Assembly: GCA_024280485.1 (NCBI GenBank)
Contig: JAJRQB010000045.1
Coordinates: 1 to 47,205, forward strand
Length of the DNA: 47,205 nt
Direction: 5' to 3'
DNA from: Deltaproteobacteria bacterium
GTDB taxonomy: Bacteria > Desulfobacterota > Desulfuromonadia > Desulfuromonadales > Geopsychrobacteraceae
The number at the start of each line of letters is the position of its first letter. Position 1 is the stretch's first letter. This document shows positions 16,890-25,463 of this stretch, piece after piece. The notes below the pieces were generated by a model that was not told where the DNA came from, did no database searches, and worked only from the letters and a program-made list of their open reading frames with translations. The position numbers were made by a program, and so were the translations under genes.

Positions 16890-17744
16890 ATGGCAGATCG
16901 CAAGAAAATGGGTGAGATTCTGGTTGATGCAGGGCTACTCACCCCGGAAACTCTTCAAAAAGCACTTCAAAAACAACGTGGAACGGGCAAACGCCTGGGA
17001 CAGGTTCTTGAAGAGATGGACGTTATTCTTGAAGAGGATATCGCAACTGCTCTCGGCCGACAATTCGGAGTGCGACAGGTTAAAGGGATTGCGCGCTACA
17101 GCTACCCACCAGAAATCCTGAAGCTTATCTCCCCAGAAGAAGCCTTGACCCGCTTCATCTTCCCACTCAAAATTGAGAAGAAAACTCTCTACCTGGCGAT
17201 GGCAAACCCACTTGATCACGATACGGCTCAGGAGATCGGCTTTCGCAACGGACTCAAGGTGGTCACCTGTGTAACAACCCCGGAAGAGATCAAAGCAGCC
17301 ATCAATCGCCACCTTCTTGTGGTCGAAAAAACACTCCCTAAAGAGGATCGTTGGTGGACGGTGTTGATTGTCGACGATCAGGAGATGGTTCAACTTGCAG
17401 TCGAAGCCGCATTAAAGAAACAGGGCTATACAGTTTTAAAGGCGAGTAACGGTGCTGAAGGGCTGCGACTGACTCTGCAGGAGAAACCACACCTGGTCAT
17501 TACCGATACCGTCATGCCGCGTATGGACGGTATCGAGATGTATCGTAATATAAAAGCCAATCAGCAGATCGCACACATTCCGATCATTGCACTCTCAGCC
17601 AAAGCTGCTGCCGAAGAAGAAGCCAGACTCCTTGAAATCGGTTATTTCGATTTCATAGCCAAACCGATCAATCCTATCCGCCTGGGCGCAAGAGTTAAAC
17701 GAGCCCTTAAACAGTGCTACGGCAAGAACCCTCCCACAAATTAG
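16890..17744 (+). CDS. MshEN (GspE N-terminal) domain plus receiver domain protein
   Basis: 284 residues. Residues 1-145 form a GspE/PilB N-terminal domain containing two MshEN-type repeats: KMGEILVDAGLLTPETLQKA (6-25) and RLGQVLEEMDVILEEDIATA (35-54). This motif binds c-di-GMP in MshE-type ATPases. A receiver domain follows (155-275) with acidic pair D162/D163, phosphoacceptor D206 in VITDTVMPRMDG and K258 in IAKPI. There is no ATPase or output domain. The protein could couple c-di-GMP level and phosphorylation in a pilus, secretion or motility pathway. A TTGACA sequence at 16793-16798 may be the -35 of its own promoter, though the -10 is poor. Its stop overlaps the convergent sirtuin gene by 4 bp. 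Confidence 0.88.
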   Translation: MADRKKMGEILVDAGLLTPETLQKALQKQRGTGKRLGQVLEEMDVILEEDIATALGRQFGVRQVKGIARYSYPPEILKLISPEEALTRFIFPLKIEKKTLYLAMANPLDHDTAQEIGFRNGLKVVTCVTTPEEIKAAINRHLLVVEKTLPKEDRWWTVLIVDDQEMVQLAVEAALKKQGYTVLKASNGAEGLRLTLQEKPHLVITDTVMPRMDGIEMYRNIKANQQIAHIPIIALSAKAAAEEEARLLEIGYFDFIAKPINPIRLGARVKRALKQCYGKNPPTN

Positions 17745-18559
17745 AGATGAGCCGCAAGTCGCTCAAGCCCTTCTAATGCGCCAACCCTAAAACTGAAATG
17801 ACCCCCACCAATCTGTGGCTCACGGGGATTGATACGAATAACATCGATCCCTTGTTGCGAACCAAGACTCTCACTCAAATGTCGAATAGTTGGAATAGCA
17901 CTGCCTGCTCCCATCTCGATCACCACCAGCTTTTTTTCTCTGAATTGTTCCATGAACTGCCTGAAAGCTTCCTCTTGTGCCGCTGTCCGGTCAGACAGCC
18001 AGGAGAAATCACCAAACATCAAGATATTGGGCCGCGCAACCCCTCCGCAAGCGGGGCATGCTGGCGCTCTGACGGCCCGCATCGATGCATGGTCAATCGT
18101 GAATTCGGCTTCATTTTGCCAAATATCATGACAACAGGGGCTCAGGCACTGCAGGTGGTGGATTGAACCATGAACCTCAAGCAGATGGTCAGCAGGAAAA
18201 CCAGCCTTTTTAAATTGTCCATCCACATTTGAAGTGACGACAAAACTGTCCAGCTCATAGCTGGCAATCCAGTCGAGCAACAAAGAGAATCCGCTATGTG
18301 GTTCGGTTTGCCGATACAGATTGGTGCGATGGCCGTAGAATCCCCAGCCGAAAAGCGGATCACGCTCAAAGTGGCGCGGGTTGGCAGCATCTATAAAGCT
18401 CAGTCCCAACCGTTCATACATCGGATACGCCTTCCAGAACCCTTGGTCGCCGCGAAAATCGGGCAACCCCGAGTCGACGCCCATTCCAGCTCCAGCGGTA
18501 ATAATCAACGCATCAGCAGCGGCGATAATCGCAGCAGCGGCAGAGTAATCCTGATCCAT
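17741..18559 (-). CDS. Atypical Sir2-family NAD-dependent protein (sirtuin)
   Basis: 272 residues. The NAD-binding motif GAGMGVDSGLPDFRG (23-37), a catalytic-type His in EVHGSIHHLQC (H130) and a four-Cys zinc module (C138, C142/C143, C168, C171) identify a sirtuin. The usual QNID/QNVD motif reads TSNVDGQFKKAG here (109-120), and the late motif is VVIEMGAGSAIPTIRHLSE. Both resemble the ADP-ribosylating SirTM group, yet the HG motif is kept as in deacetylases. Substrate (acyl-lysine removal or ADP-ribosylation) is uncertain. The ATG at 18559 is chosen for its GGGAGG site over an in-frame start at 18625, which would run into the peptidase gene. The preceding peptidase gene ends 43 bp upstream. 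Confidence 0.87.
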   Translation of the reverse strand: MDQDYSAAAAIIAAADALIITAGAGMGVDSGLPDFRGDQGFWKAYPMYERLGLSFIDAANPRHFERDPLFGWGFYGHRTNLYRQTEPHSGFSLLLDWIASYELDSFVVTSNVDGQFKKAGFPADHLLEVHGSIHHLQCLSPCCHDIWQNEAEFTIDHASMRAVRAPACPACGGVARPNILMFGDFSWLSDRTAAQEEAFRQFMEQFREKKLVVIEMGAGSAIPTIRHLSESLGSQQGIDVIRINPREPQIGGGHFSFRVGALEGLERLAAHL

Positions 18560-18602
18560 ACAGCCTCCCGGTCTTAAATCTTTGATCCTGTAATCTTTCC
18601 CC

Positions 18603-19793
18603 TTACAATTCGACCAAATGCTCATCGGAATAGGTCAACCGTCTGAGACCATCAGCCTCGACCCAAAAGGTGTTTTCAATACCGACCGCACCCTCTCCAG
18701 CAAAAACAGCTTTCGGCTCAAAAGCAAAACACATCTTCTCTTCGAGAACCTGATCATTAAAACCACGCGCAATAAAGGGGTACTCATCAATCTCAACCCC
18801 GATGCCGTGACCTATAAAAGAGACCTGCGCTCCGGCATTCCCCATAAAATTATCTTTGTAACCCAATGACACGGCCAGATCGTAGCACTGTTGATAAACC
18901 TCACCCCAAGCGACACCAGGGCGCGCGACCTCCGCCAGCTTCTGCTGCACCAGTCGCATGTCGTTATATGCTTTAGCTAGTTTTTCCGGCAGTTTGCCGA
19001 CGACGAAGGTTCGGGTCATATCAACCATATAACCATCGAAGGCCGCAACAAAATCGACAATGATCGGTTCATTGGCAGCGATCTTCTTGTAACTTGCACC
19101 CTGTCCAATTGAGGGGTTCAGTCCCAAGCCGCCAAGCGGGGCGTCGAGATAGGCTGGCACGGCACCATCGGCTCCTGAGAAGGCATGGCCATAGAAGAGT
19201 TCGGAGTTAAAACCACGAAAACGAGTAATCCCCTGATGTCCTTCCTTGCGTGCTAAAAATTCCAGCTCAGCCGACACTTCAAGATCAGTCTTGCCAACTT
19301 GAATCACCTCTTTAGCGCGCTGATAAATCTTGTCCATCAGCAGGCTACAATCTTTCATTATGGCAATTTCATAGTCACTTTTGATCGCCTTGACAGTGCG
19401 GATCAGTGGTGAGACATCACAGGTTTCTCCCCCGCCCAGCACTTTGTGCCAGCGATTGAATAATGTTACCGGCAGCACATCAAGCTCCATCCCGATCCGC
19501 TGCGGAAGATCAATGCCATGCTCTTTCAGCTGCCCGGCAACGTCGCGCATGCTCGTTAGCGGCACAATATGTTTTATCCCTGATTCCATACGGGCACGCC
19601 CGAAATCCTTACGCACCAGATAAAGCGGATCGCCAGCAGCCGGCACATAACAGATACCTTGCTGTATCGAACCGGTGAAATAAAACAGATCCGCATTCTG
19701 AAGAAGCACTGCAGCATCAATCCCCTGTTCAACCAACAGAGTTTGAAGGCGGCTGATTCGCTGCTCGAGTTCAAGTCTTGGTGTAATTCTCAC
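18603..19793 (-). CDS. M24-family metallopeptidase (Xaa-Pro peptidase type)
   Basis: 396 residues from a GTG start with an AAGGAG site. Residues 1-140 form a creatinase-like N-terminal domain and 150-390 the pita-bread catalytic domain. Metal ligands can be recognised in order: two Asp (IVDFVAAFDGYMVDMTR), His in GHGIGVEIDEYP, Glu in CFAFEPKAVF and Glu in VGIENTFWV. Such enzymes remove N-terminal residues ahead of proline or cut Xaa-Pro dipeptides. Aminopeptidase and dipeptidase activity cannot be told apart here. It lies between the acyl-CoA ligase and sirtuin genes in the same direction with short gaps (21 and 43 bp), so a shared transcript is likely. Confidence 0.92.
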   Translation of the reverse strand: MRITPRLELEQRISRLQTLLVEQGIDAAVLLQNADLFYFTGSIQQGICYVPAAGDPLYLVRKDFGRARMESGIKHIVPLTSMRDVAGQLKEHGIDLPQRIGMELDVLPVTLFNRWHKVLGGGETCDVSPLIRTVKAIKSDYEIAIMKDCSLLMDKIYQRAKEVIQVGKTDLEVSAELEFLARKEGHQGITRFRGFNSELFYGHAFSGADGAVPAYLDAPLGGLGLNPSIGQGASYKKIAANEPIIVDFVAAFDGYMVDMTRTFVVGKLPEKLAKAYNDMRLVQQKLAEVARPGVAWGEVYQQCYDLAVSLGYKDNFMGNAGAQVSFIGHGIGVEIDEYPFIARGFNDQVLEEKMCFAFEPKAVFAGEGAVGIENTFWVEADGLRRLTYSDEHLVEL

Positions 19794-19814
19794 CGCTTCT
19801 CCTTCTTTAAAAAA

Positions 19815-21455
19815 TTAATTACAGGTGAGCAGCTTAAGATCAACAATCGCCTGCTCACGTAGTTTGAAGATCTGAACCTTGCCACTGGCAGTCATCGGAT
19901 AGCTGTCGACAAACTTCACATAGCGTGGAACCTTGTAGCGAGCGATCTCCCCCTGACAAAAATCACGAATCTCATCGGCAGTGCAACTCTCTCCTTCTTT
20001 GAGCTTGATCGCAGCCATCACCTGCTCGCCATACTTGGTGTCCGGCACACCGTAAACCTGCACATCGGAGATCTTCGGATGACGATAGAGGAACTCTTCG
20101 ATCTCACGCGGGTAGATGTTCTCGCCACCACGGATAATCATGTTCTTGATTCGCCCGGTTATTTTGCAATAGCCTTGCTCATCCATCACCGCCAGATCGC
20201 CTGTGTGCAGCCAGCCATCGTTATCAATTGCACAGGCAGTCGCCTCGGGCATCTGGTAATACCCCTTCATCACCAGATAACCGCGCGTACAAAGTTCGCC
20301 CTGTTCGCTATACGGCAAGGTCTCGCCCGATTCGATGTCGACTATTTTCACCTCGACATCGGGGAGTGCCCGTCCAACACTCGCCACGCGCAACTCAAGG
20401 GGGTCCTGGGTGCGGGTCTGGGTGATCACCGGCGAAGCTTCGGTCTGCCCATAGGCAATGGTAATTTCCGAACAATTCATATCATCGATAACCTTACGCA
20501 TCACCTCGGTGGGACAGGGGGACCCGGCCATGATCCCGGTGCGGAGCGAACTGAGATCAAAACTGAAAAATTCGGGATGCTCCAACTCGGCGATAAACAT
20601 CGTCGGCACACCATGGACTGCGGTACAGCGTTCGGCTTCAATACTTTTCAGAACCTCTAATGGATCGAATACTTCCACCGGAATCATCGCCGCACCATGG
20701 GTCACGCAAGCCATAACTCCGAGGACGCAACCGAAACAGTGAAAAAAGGGCACCGGAATACACAGTCGGTCATCACTGGTAAAATCCATGCACTTTCCGA
20801 TATTAAAGCCGTTATTGATGACATTGTGATGGGTCAGCATCACCCCCTTGGGGAAACCGGTGGTTCCCGAAGTGTACTGCATGTTGATAACTTCATCTTC
20901 ATCGAGTGACGACTTGCGCAGAGTCAGAGCAGAGATCTCTGTCTGCGTCGCGAGGTCCTTAAGACGTGCGTAAGGAAACAGATCTTGCGGACAGTTATCA
21001 CCGAGAAAAACAACTCGTTGCAGACAGGGAAGATTGTCGACCTCCACCTTTCCCTGCTGCAGGTCAGGGATCACCCGCCGGACAATTTCAAGATAATCGG
21101 TGCCCTTGAATTCTCCGACCATAAACAGGGTCGTGGTATCCGATTGTTTGAGAATGTACTCAAGCTCTGCAGACTGATAACTAGTGTTGATCGTTACCAG
21201 CACCGCCCCAATCTTGGCCGTGGCAAATTGCAGCACCACCCACTCGGGAACATTCGAGGCCCAGATCGCAACATGATCACCCTTAGCGATTCCCATACTC
21301 ATCAAACCGCGCGCAATGAGGTCGGTTTCACAATCGAAATCACGCCAGCTATAACGTAGCCCACGCTCAGGGTAAACCAGCGCATCCTGTTCAGGATAAC
21401 GTCCTGCGATCGATTCAAGCAAATCCCCCATGGTGCAGTGAAAAGTATCTCTCAT
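19815..21455 (-). CDS. Fatty acyl-CoA ligase (AMP-forming)
   Basis: 546 residues, normal length for the ANL superfamily. The P-loop-like motif YTSGTTGFPKGVMLTH (about residues 191-206), the AYGQTEASP motif, the LHTGDLAVMDEQGY hinge segment and a C-terminal catalytic lysine region (PMTASGKVQIFKLRE) are all present. It activates a carboxylic acid with ATP to an acyl-adenylate and then to the CoA thioester. The overall pattern resembles medium- or long-chain acyl-CoA synthetases of the AcsF2/FadD type; chain length cannot be assigned. It is the first gene after a 759-bp gap and is followed after 21 bp by the M24 peptidase. Confidence 0.92.
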   Translation of the reverse strand: MRDTFHCTMGDLLESIAGRYPEQDALVYPERGLRYSWRDFDCETDLIARGLMSMGIAKGDHVAIWASNVPEWVVLQFATAKIGAVLVTINTSYQSAELEYILKQSDTTTLFMVGEFKGTDYLEIVRRVIPDLQQGKVEVDNLPCLQRVVFLGDNCPQDLFPYARLKDLATQTEISALTLRKSSLDEDEVINMQYTSGTTGFPKGVMLTHHNVINNGFNIGKCMDFTSDDRLCIPVPFFHCFGCVLGVMACVTHGAAMIPVEVFDPLEVLKSIEAERCTAVHGVPTMFIAELEHPEFFSFDLSSLRTGIMAGSPCPTEVMRKVIDDMNCSEITIAYGQTEASPVITQTRTQDPLELRVASVGRALPDVEVKIVDIESGETLPYSEQGELCTRGYLVMKGYYQMPEATACAIDNDGWLHTGDLAVMDEQGYCKITGRIKNMIIRGGENIYPREIEEFLYRHPKISDVQVYGVPDTKYGEQVMAAIKLKEGESCTADEIRDFCQGEIARYKVPRYVKFVDSYPMTASGKVQIFKLREQAIVDLKLLTCN

Positions 21456-22214
21456 TTGGCAACCTATCTTGAAAAGTTAAAAAATATCGTTCGGATAACG
21501 TATTTCATGGTGACTTTCGCCAGCCACAGTTGTCTGTATTTGCCAAACTAAACTGTGCACCAAAAAGGGAATATTTCACCCTACAGTGCTGCGTATTTTT
21601 TAGGCAAAAGGCTAGATCCCTTATAGCGATTGAAGCCGACCTCACCCCTACCTCTTTTTACACAAAGCTATCCACAGAAACTGTGTACAGTGTGCAGTAT
21701 ATTAACGCAGAAAAGCAATAAATGTTTACCTTTACCTTGTTATTTCAGTACTTTACAAGTTATCCCCAGAGCAATAAACCAAAGCAGGAAAACAATGCAA
21801 CAGAAAACAATCGACCATTACGCTCAGTGAAACTTCATAAAAAAAGCGCTCAGAATTAGCTATTTACAGTTCGATAGCCTCCCTTTCAACAGAACGAAAC
21901 TCGTGCGATATATATAAAAAGCCGTACAGCTTACGCTGCGCGGCCCGACATTTAATCCAACAGGTTATCGACAGAACATCTACATACGGTCTGTAACACT
22001 TCTTAAGGGGAAAACAACAAATTGTACAAATGAACCATCTAAACGCCATGATCATGACTGCTCAGGGAGCCATCAATGATGATGACACTTTTCAGAAATA
22101 AAACACTGACTAACATTCTCACTGATCTACTTGTTTCCGCAGAGGATACATTGCGCTCTCTATCAAGGTCTTAACAACATATGCCAGGTGATTCATCGTA
22201 CTTTCATTAATCGA
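21456..22214. other. 759-bp AT-rich intergenic region with DnaA-box-like motifs
   Basis: No convincing gene was found on either strand; the longest frames are short, lack ribosome sites and look like chance. The region must hold the promoter of the acyl-CoA ligase gene. Three 9-mers differ from the DnaA box TTATCCACA by one base and share orientation: CTATCCACA at 21668, TTATCCCCA at 21760 and TTATCGACA at 21965. This is more than expected by chance in this length but weak evidence for an origin, since no dnaA, dnaN or parAB is nearby. Confidence 0.5.
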
Positions 22215-22943
22215 TCAAGCCTGCGCTAGATGTTGAGTGATACGCTGTTGCTGGTCATCAGTGATATCGATGAATTCAACACCCATTCCGTGAGGAAGTT
22301 GCGGTTTTTTGATCCAATCAGGATGATTAATCCAAGCGACCCGACCATGACAACACACAGGGCTTTGCCCGTCCGGCAATTCGATCTGAAGGTTTAACCA
22401 CGTATCAATAGAAAGATGCGCCTCTGTTGCCAGGAATAGTCCCCCAGCACCGACATTGACCGTATACTGCTGAAACAGTCTCTCATCACGCAGACCATAA
22501 TGAACCAACAACCTCGTCACAAAGCGTGGCGTCCGGCGCTCCAGTAAAGATAGCTGTTCACGGCTGGCGCGTAAAAAATCTTCCCGTCTCACCGGTTTAT
22601 AGAGGATATCGTCACAACAAACAGCCTTACAGGCAACGAGATCTGACTCATTCCCTTGTTGAATAACCATAATCACAGGGATGTGGGCAGTATCAGTACC
22701 AACTTTGAGTTGACGGCAAACATCGTCCCCATTAAGCCCTGAAAGATACATATCGAGAAAAACCAGATCAGGCTTCTCTTTCCTGGCCAACCGAAGTGCG
22801 TCATCACCGTTATTTGTAGTAAATATTTTAAATTGATCACGGTGAAAAAAGGTCTTTTCCATCTCGAGAAACAACTCAACATCATCAACAAGAAGTACCT
22901 TATACAAATCTTTGGGGCCAGATGGGGATGAGGACGAAATCAT
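22215..22943 (-). CDS. Receiver plus PilZ domain protein
   Basis: 242 residues. The receiver domain (12-125) has the acidic pair D20/D21, phosphoacceptor D64 in VFLDMYLSGLNGDD and K116 in LYKPVRRED. The second half (130-240) fits a PilZ domain: RRTPRF (136-141) for the RxxxR arm and NVGAGGLFL for the (D/N)xSxxG motif, with Ser changed to Gly, then GRVAWINHP and HGMGVEFIDI. PilZ domains bind c-di-GMP; the lost Ser may weaken this. The ATG has a GGAGG site. It stands alone, with about 140 bp to the MgtC-type gene. It is one of several c-di-GMP-linked proteins in the window. Confidence 0.88.
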   Translation of the reverse strand: MISSSSPSGPKDLYKVLLVDDVELFLEMEKTFFHRDQFKIFTTNNGDDALRLARKEKPDLVFLDMYLSGLNGDDVCRQLKVGTDTAHIPVIMVIQQGNESDLVACKAVCCDDILYKPVRREDFLRASREQLSLLERRTPRFVTRLLVHYGLRDERLFQQYTVNVGAGGLFLATEAHLSIDTWLNLQIELPDGQSPVCCHGRVAWINHPDWIKKPQLPHGMGVEFIDITDDQQQRITQHLAQA

Positions 22944-23081
22944 AAAAAAACCTCCGGTAAAAATGGCTTGTACGGCTATTCCTGTCCTTAAAGACTGATT
23001 CTTTTAATGTTTACAGCTTATGTCCTCTTTATTCATAGGAGCAGAGAAAATCGTCATCAACCCGGATAGTCAGACAGTCTC

Positions 23082-23783
23082 CTAGCGAAAACGAACCCGA
23101 TTCACTTGATCTAACTCGGCGATAGTATTGGCTAACTCTTCACCTGGAACATCTTCGGGCTGAACGACAACAATATCAAAACGAACTTCACCATTCACAC
23201 AATCACGATCCATAGAAAAATCGACCATGCGCAATCCATGTTCATCCAGAATCGCAATCAACTCCTTGCGCGAAAGCGAACCTTCGGCGGCGTTGATGAT
23301 CAGCGTACGGTACCGATCTCGCCTGAAAAAACGTTCAAAACGCTTGAGAACCAGTAAACTGAGTAAACTAAGGAGGGTTACTACAATACCGGGAAGATAG
23401 AGACCAACACCGATCGCCATACCAATGCCCGCAGCGACCCAGAGGCAGGCTGCGGTTGTCAAACCACGGACAGTTTGGCCGTCTTTAAGGATGACTCCTG
23501 CACCCAGAAAACCGATACCCGTTACAATTTGTGCAGTTACACGACCAGGATCAAGGCGAAGAGCAGAACTACTATCGAAAGAATTAAATTTGATGAAATA
23601 GTGTTCAGATATCACGGTCATCAAACAAGCACCCACAGTTACAAGAAGATGAGTACGGAATCCGGCAGGACGTCCATGGATCTCACGCTCCAAGCCAACT
23701 AGTGCGCCGAGAAAAGCGGCAAGCAACAGCTTAAGAAGAATTGTCGTTTGATATTCCAGCCCTGTCAATAACGGAAAATCCAT
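23082..23783 (-). CDS. MgtC/SapB-family membrane protein
   Basis: 233 residues. The first 145 residues contain four to five hydrophobic segments with the MgtC signature GLEREIHGRPAGFRTHLLV, ARG/VTAQIVTGIGFLGAGVILKD and VRGLTTAACLWVAAGIGMA. The C-terminal 80 residues form a soluble ACT-like region (ELIAILDEHGLRMVDFSM). Family members are linked to survival at low magnesium and to control of the F1Fo ATPase in Salmonella, but most environmental homologues are uncharacterised. It lies 67 bp after the mogA start-distal end on the same strand, perhaps in the same transcript. Confidence 0.9.
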   Translation of the reverse strand: MDFPLLTGLEYQTTILLKLLLAAFLGALVGLEREIHGRPAGFRTHLLVTVGACLMTVISEHYFIKFNSFDSSSALRLDPGRVTAQIVTGIGFLGAGVILKDGQTVRGLTTAACLWVAAGIGMAIGVGLYLPGIVVTLLSLLSLLVLKRFERFFRRDRYRTLIINAAEGSLSRKELIAILDEHGLRMVDFSMDRDCVNGEVRFDIVVVQPEDVPGEELANTIAELDQVNRVRFR

Positions 23784-23850
23784 CTACGTTCCTTAAACAA
23801 GAAAATTCTTCACAACCTACAGCCTGCACCTCGGTAAAAGAAGGGATACT

Positions 23851-24369
23851 TTACAGCTTAACAGGCTCCTCGCTGATCGCACAGTCTGAGGGGTCGCCCT
23901 TGAGTTTTGCCAAAGCGTGGGCTAATGCTGGCATCAGGACTTCAAGGTTTTCTTTGGCAGCCTTGGGACTGCCCGGAAGGTTAACAATTAACGAATTTGA
24001 ACGGACCCCGACAAGGGCACGTGACAACATGGCATGCGGTGTCTTTTTCAGGCTAGCTGCCCGCATCGCCTCAGCCATGCCGGGGATTTCATAATCCAAA
24101 ACCCTGGCTGTCGCTTGTGGGGTGACATCACGCGGAGTCAACCCGGTTCCGCCGGTAGTTATGATCAGATCAAGCCCAACCTCATCAGACCAGCGACAAA
24201 GAGTCAAAACGATCGTTTCAACATCATCGGGGATGATCTGATAGCGAGCTACCAAACCAAGCGACCGAACCATTTCACCAACCAAAACACCACTAACATC
24301 CTCACGTTCACCACGCGAACCTTTGTCTGAAAGGGTCAATACACCAATAGTGAATCCTTCACTGCTCAT
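23851..24369 (-). CDS. mog: Molybdopterin adenylyltransferase (MogA/MoaB type)
   Basis: 172 residues. The MoaB/Mog fold is clear: IGVLTLSDKGSRGEREDVSG at the N-terminus, the molybdopterin-binding LIITTGGTGLTPRDVTPQAT (about 90-109) and the LIVNLPGSPKAAKENLEVL segment near the C-terminus. The enzyme adenylates molybdopterin before molybdate insertion, which suits an anaerobe with molybdo- or tungsto-enzymes. Mog and MoaB are hard to tell apart; the RG-EREDVSG start and the length favour Mog. It follows the unknown helical protein gene after 25 bp. Confidence 0.92.
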   Translation of the reverse strand: MSSEGFTIGVLTLSDKGSRGEREDVSGVLVGEMVRSLGLVARYQIIPDDVETIVLTLCRWSDEVGLDLIITTGGTGLTPRDVTPQATARVLDYEIPGMAEAMRAASLKKTPHAMLSRALVGVRSNSLIVNLPGSPKAAKENLEVLMPALAHALAKLKGDPSDCAISEEPVKL

Positions 24370-24394
24370 AATTTATGCTCTCCACGACGTTACT

Positions 24395-25420
24395 TCAGTA
24401 CTTTTTAGTCATCATCATTCGACGAGCATTATTAACAATCGCCTGCGTGACATTGCGGCTCTTGGCCAGTTCTTTAATATCTTTGTCAGTCAAAAAAGTC
24501 ATAAATCGCATTGCATTTTGCAGCGGGGTACGCGGATGCACAATCAATGCTTTTTTCATATCATAGTTTTTGACCCATTCACGATTAAGAAGAATGATTC
24601 GAATCAAATCATCACTAGTAGCGCGATTTTTTGCAACCATCAGCACTTCAGCTTCACTGATGCGTGGGTTTTTCAAGACCGCAGAACTGATCAACTTGTT
24701 TGCTTCACGGATCAGAAGAGACCGCCATTCTTTATCACCAGTCAGGCCCATTTTGATTTTTTCAGCGACCGGCATATCGAGTAATTGTTGATATTTCGAC
24801 AGCGTTGAAATATCAAACTCTTCCTCATCTTCCAACGGCGCCTTTTTTTTATCAGCCCGTAAAGTTTTTTCCTCGACCGGTTCTACAACCTTCTCAGGAG
24901 CAGGGCTTGCGATCTCTTCTTTCCACCCTAATCGAATTTTCGTAACTTTATCGACGTGCGGATTGTTGATAATCAAAATTCGAAGCGATTTATCTTGCCG
25001 TATGGCGATATCATTGCTGGCCAACAGGTCGAGGACATCACCAGAGGCATGTTCCGCAACAAAATGAAGAGTCTTAAGTCCAACCATACGGTTGGTCAAA
25101 AGAGGTTCCATTACTCGCATATCAGTAAAATGAAGACGCGCAAGGAGGTCGAGAATTTCAGGGTGAATATCGGCCTTGATACAAACGGATTTGAGGATAC
25201 CTGGAGATAAATCCTTCAAGGTATTAAGCGCTTCAGCCTTCAGTTCTTTATCTTCACCATAGTAGAAAATAAACAGCACTGTTACCAGGTTTGGCCCAGA
25301 CATCGGCAGAGCGCCACGAGCGGCAGCAAGCTTAACGCTATGGCCACCCCATTGCTTCATAATCTTGGCTACGTCGCTGGGCACCTTGAACTTGATATTT
25401 TTTTCTTCGTGATCACTCAA
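24395..25420 (-). CDS. Unknown protein with HEAT-like helical repeats
   Basis: 341 residues, predicted from a TTG start. I do not recognise a named family. Two mostly alpha-helical parts (about 10-170 and 215-335) are joined by an acidic, Lys/Glu-rich linker (about 175-215). Repeated units of the form LLANPRISEAEVLMVAKN and ILIINNPHVDKVTKIRLGW resemble the leucine-rich-variant or HEAT-like repeats of DUF2336-type proteins. There is no signal peptide or membrane segment, so it is probably a cytoplasmic interaction protein. It sits between a SPOR protein gene (43 bp upstream) and mog (25 bp downstream), in line with a shared operon. Confidence 0.8.
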   Translation of the reverse strand: MSDHEEKNIKFKVPSDVAKIMKQWGGHSVKLAAARGALPMSGPNLVTVLFIFYYGEDKELKAEALNTLKDLSPGILKSVCIKADIHPEILDLLARLHFTDMRVMEPLLTNRMVGLKTLHFVAEHASGDVLDLLASNDIAIRQDKSLRILIINNPHVDKVTKIRLGWKEEIASPAPEKVVEPVEEKTLRADKKKAPLEDEEEFDISTLSKYQQLLDMPVAEKIKMGLTGDKEWRSLLIREANKLISSAVLKNPRISEAEVLMVAKNRATSDDLIRIILLNREWVKNYDMKKALIVHPRTPLQNAMRFMTFLTDKDIKELAKSRNVTQAIVNNARRMMMTKKY

Positions 25421-25463
25421 TCTAAAACAACCTTTGGCTCCCCCCTACCGGGATAAAATGGAT

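Noticed and set aside
20079-20660. 193-codon plus-strand frame opposite the acyl-CoA ligase gene
   Set aside because: Shadow of a conserved enzyme; no protein family is recognisable.
21864-22055. 63-codon minus-strand frame in the large gap
   Set aside because: Cys- and Ile-rich chance composition, no ribosome site and no domain.
21456-22214. Replication origin
   Set aside because: Only three imperfect DnaA-like boxes, no AT-rich 13-mers clearly in order, and none of the usual neighbours. Kept as a finding but not annotated as an origin.
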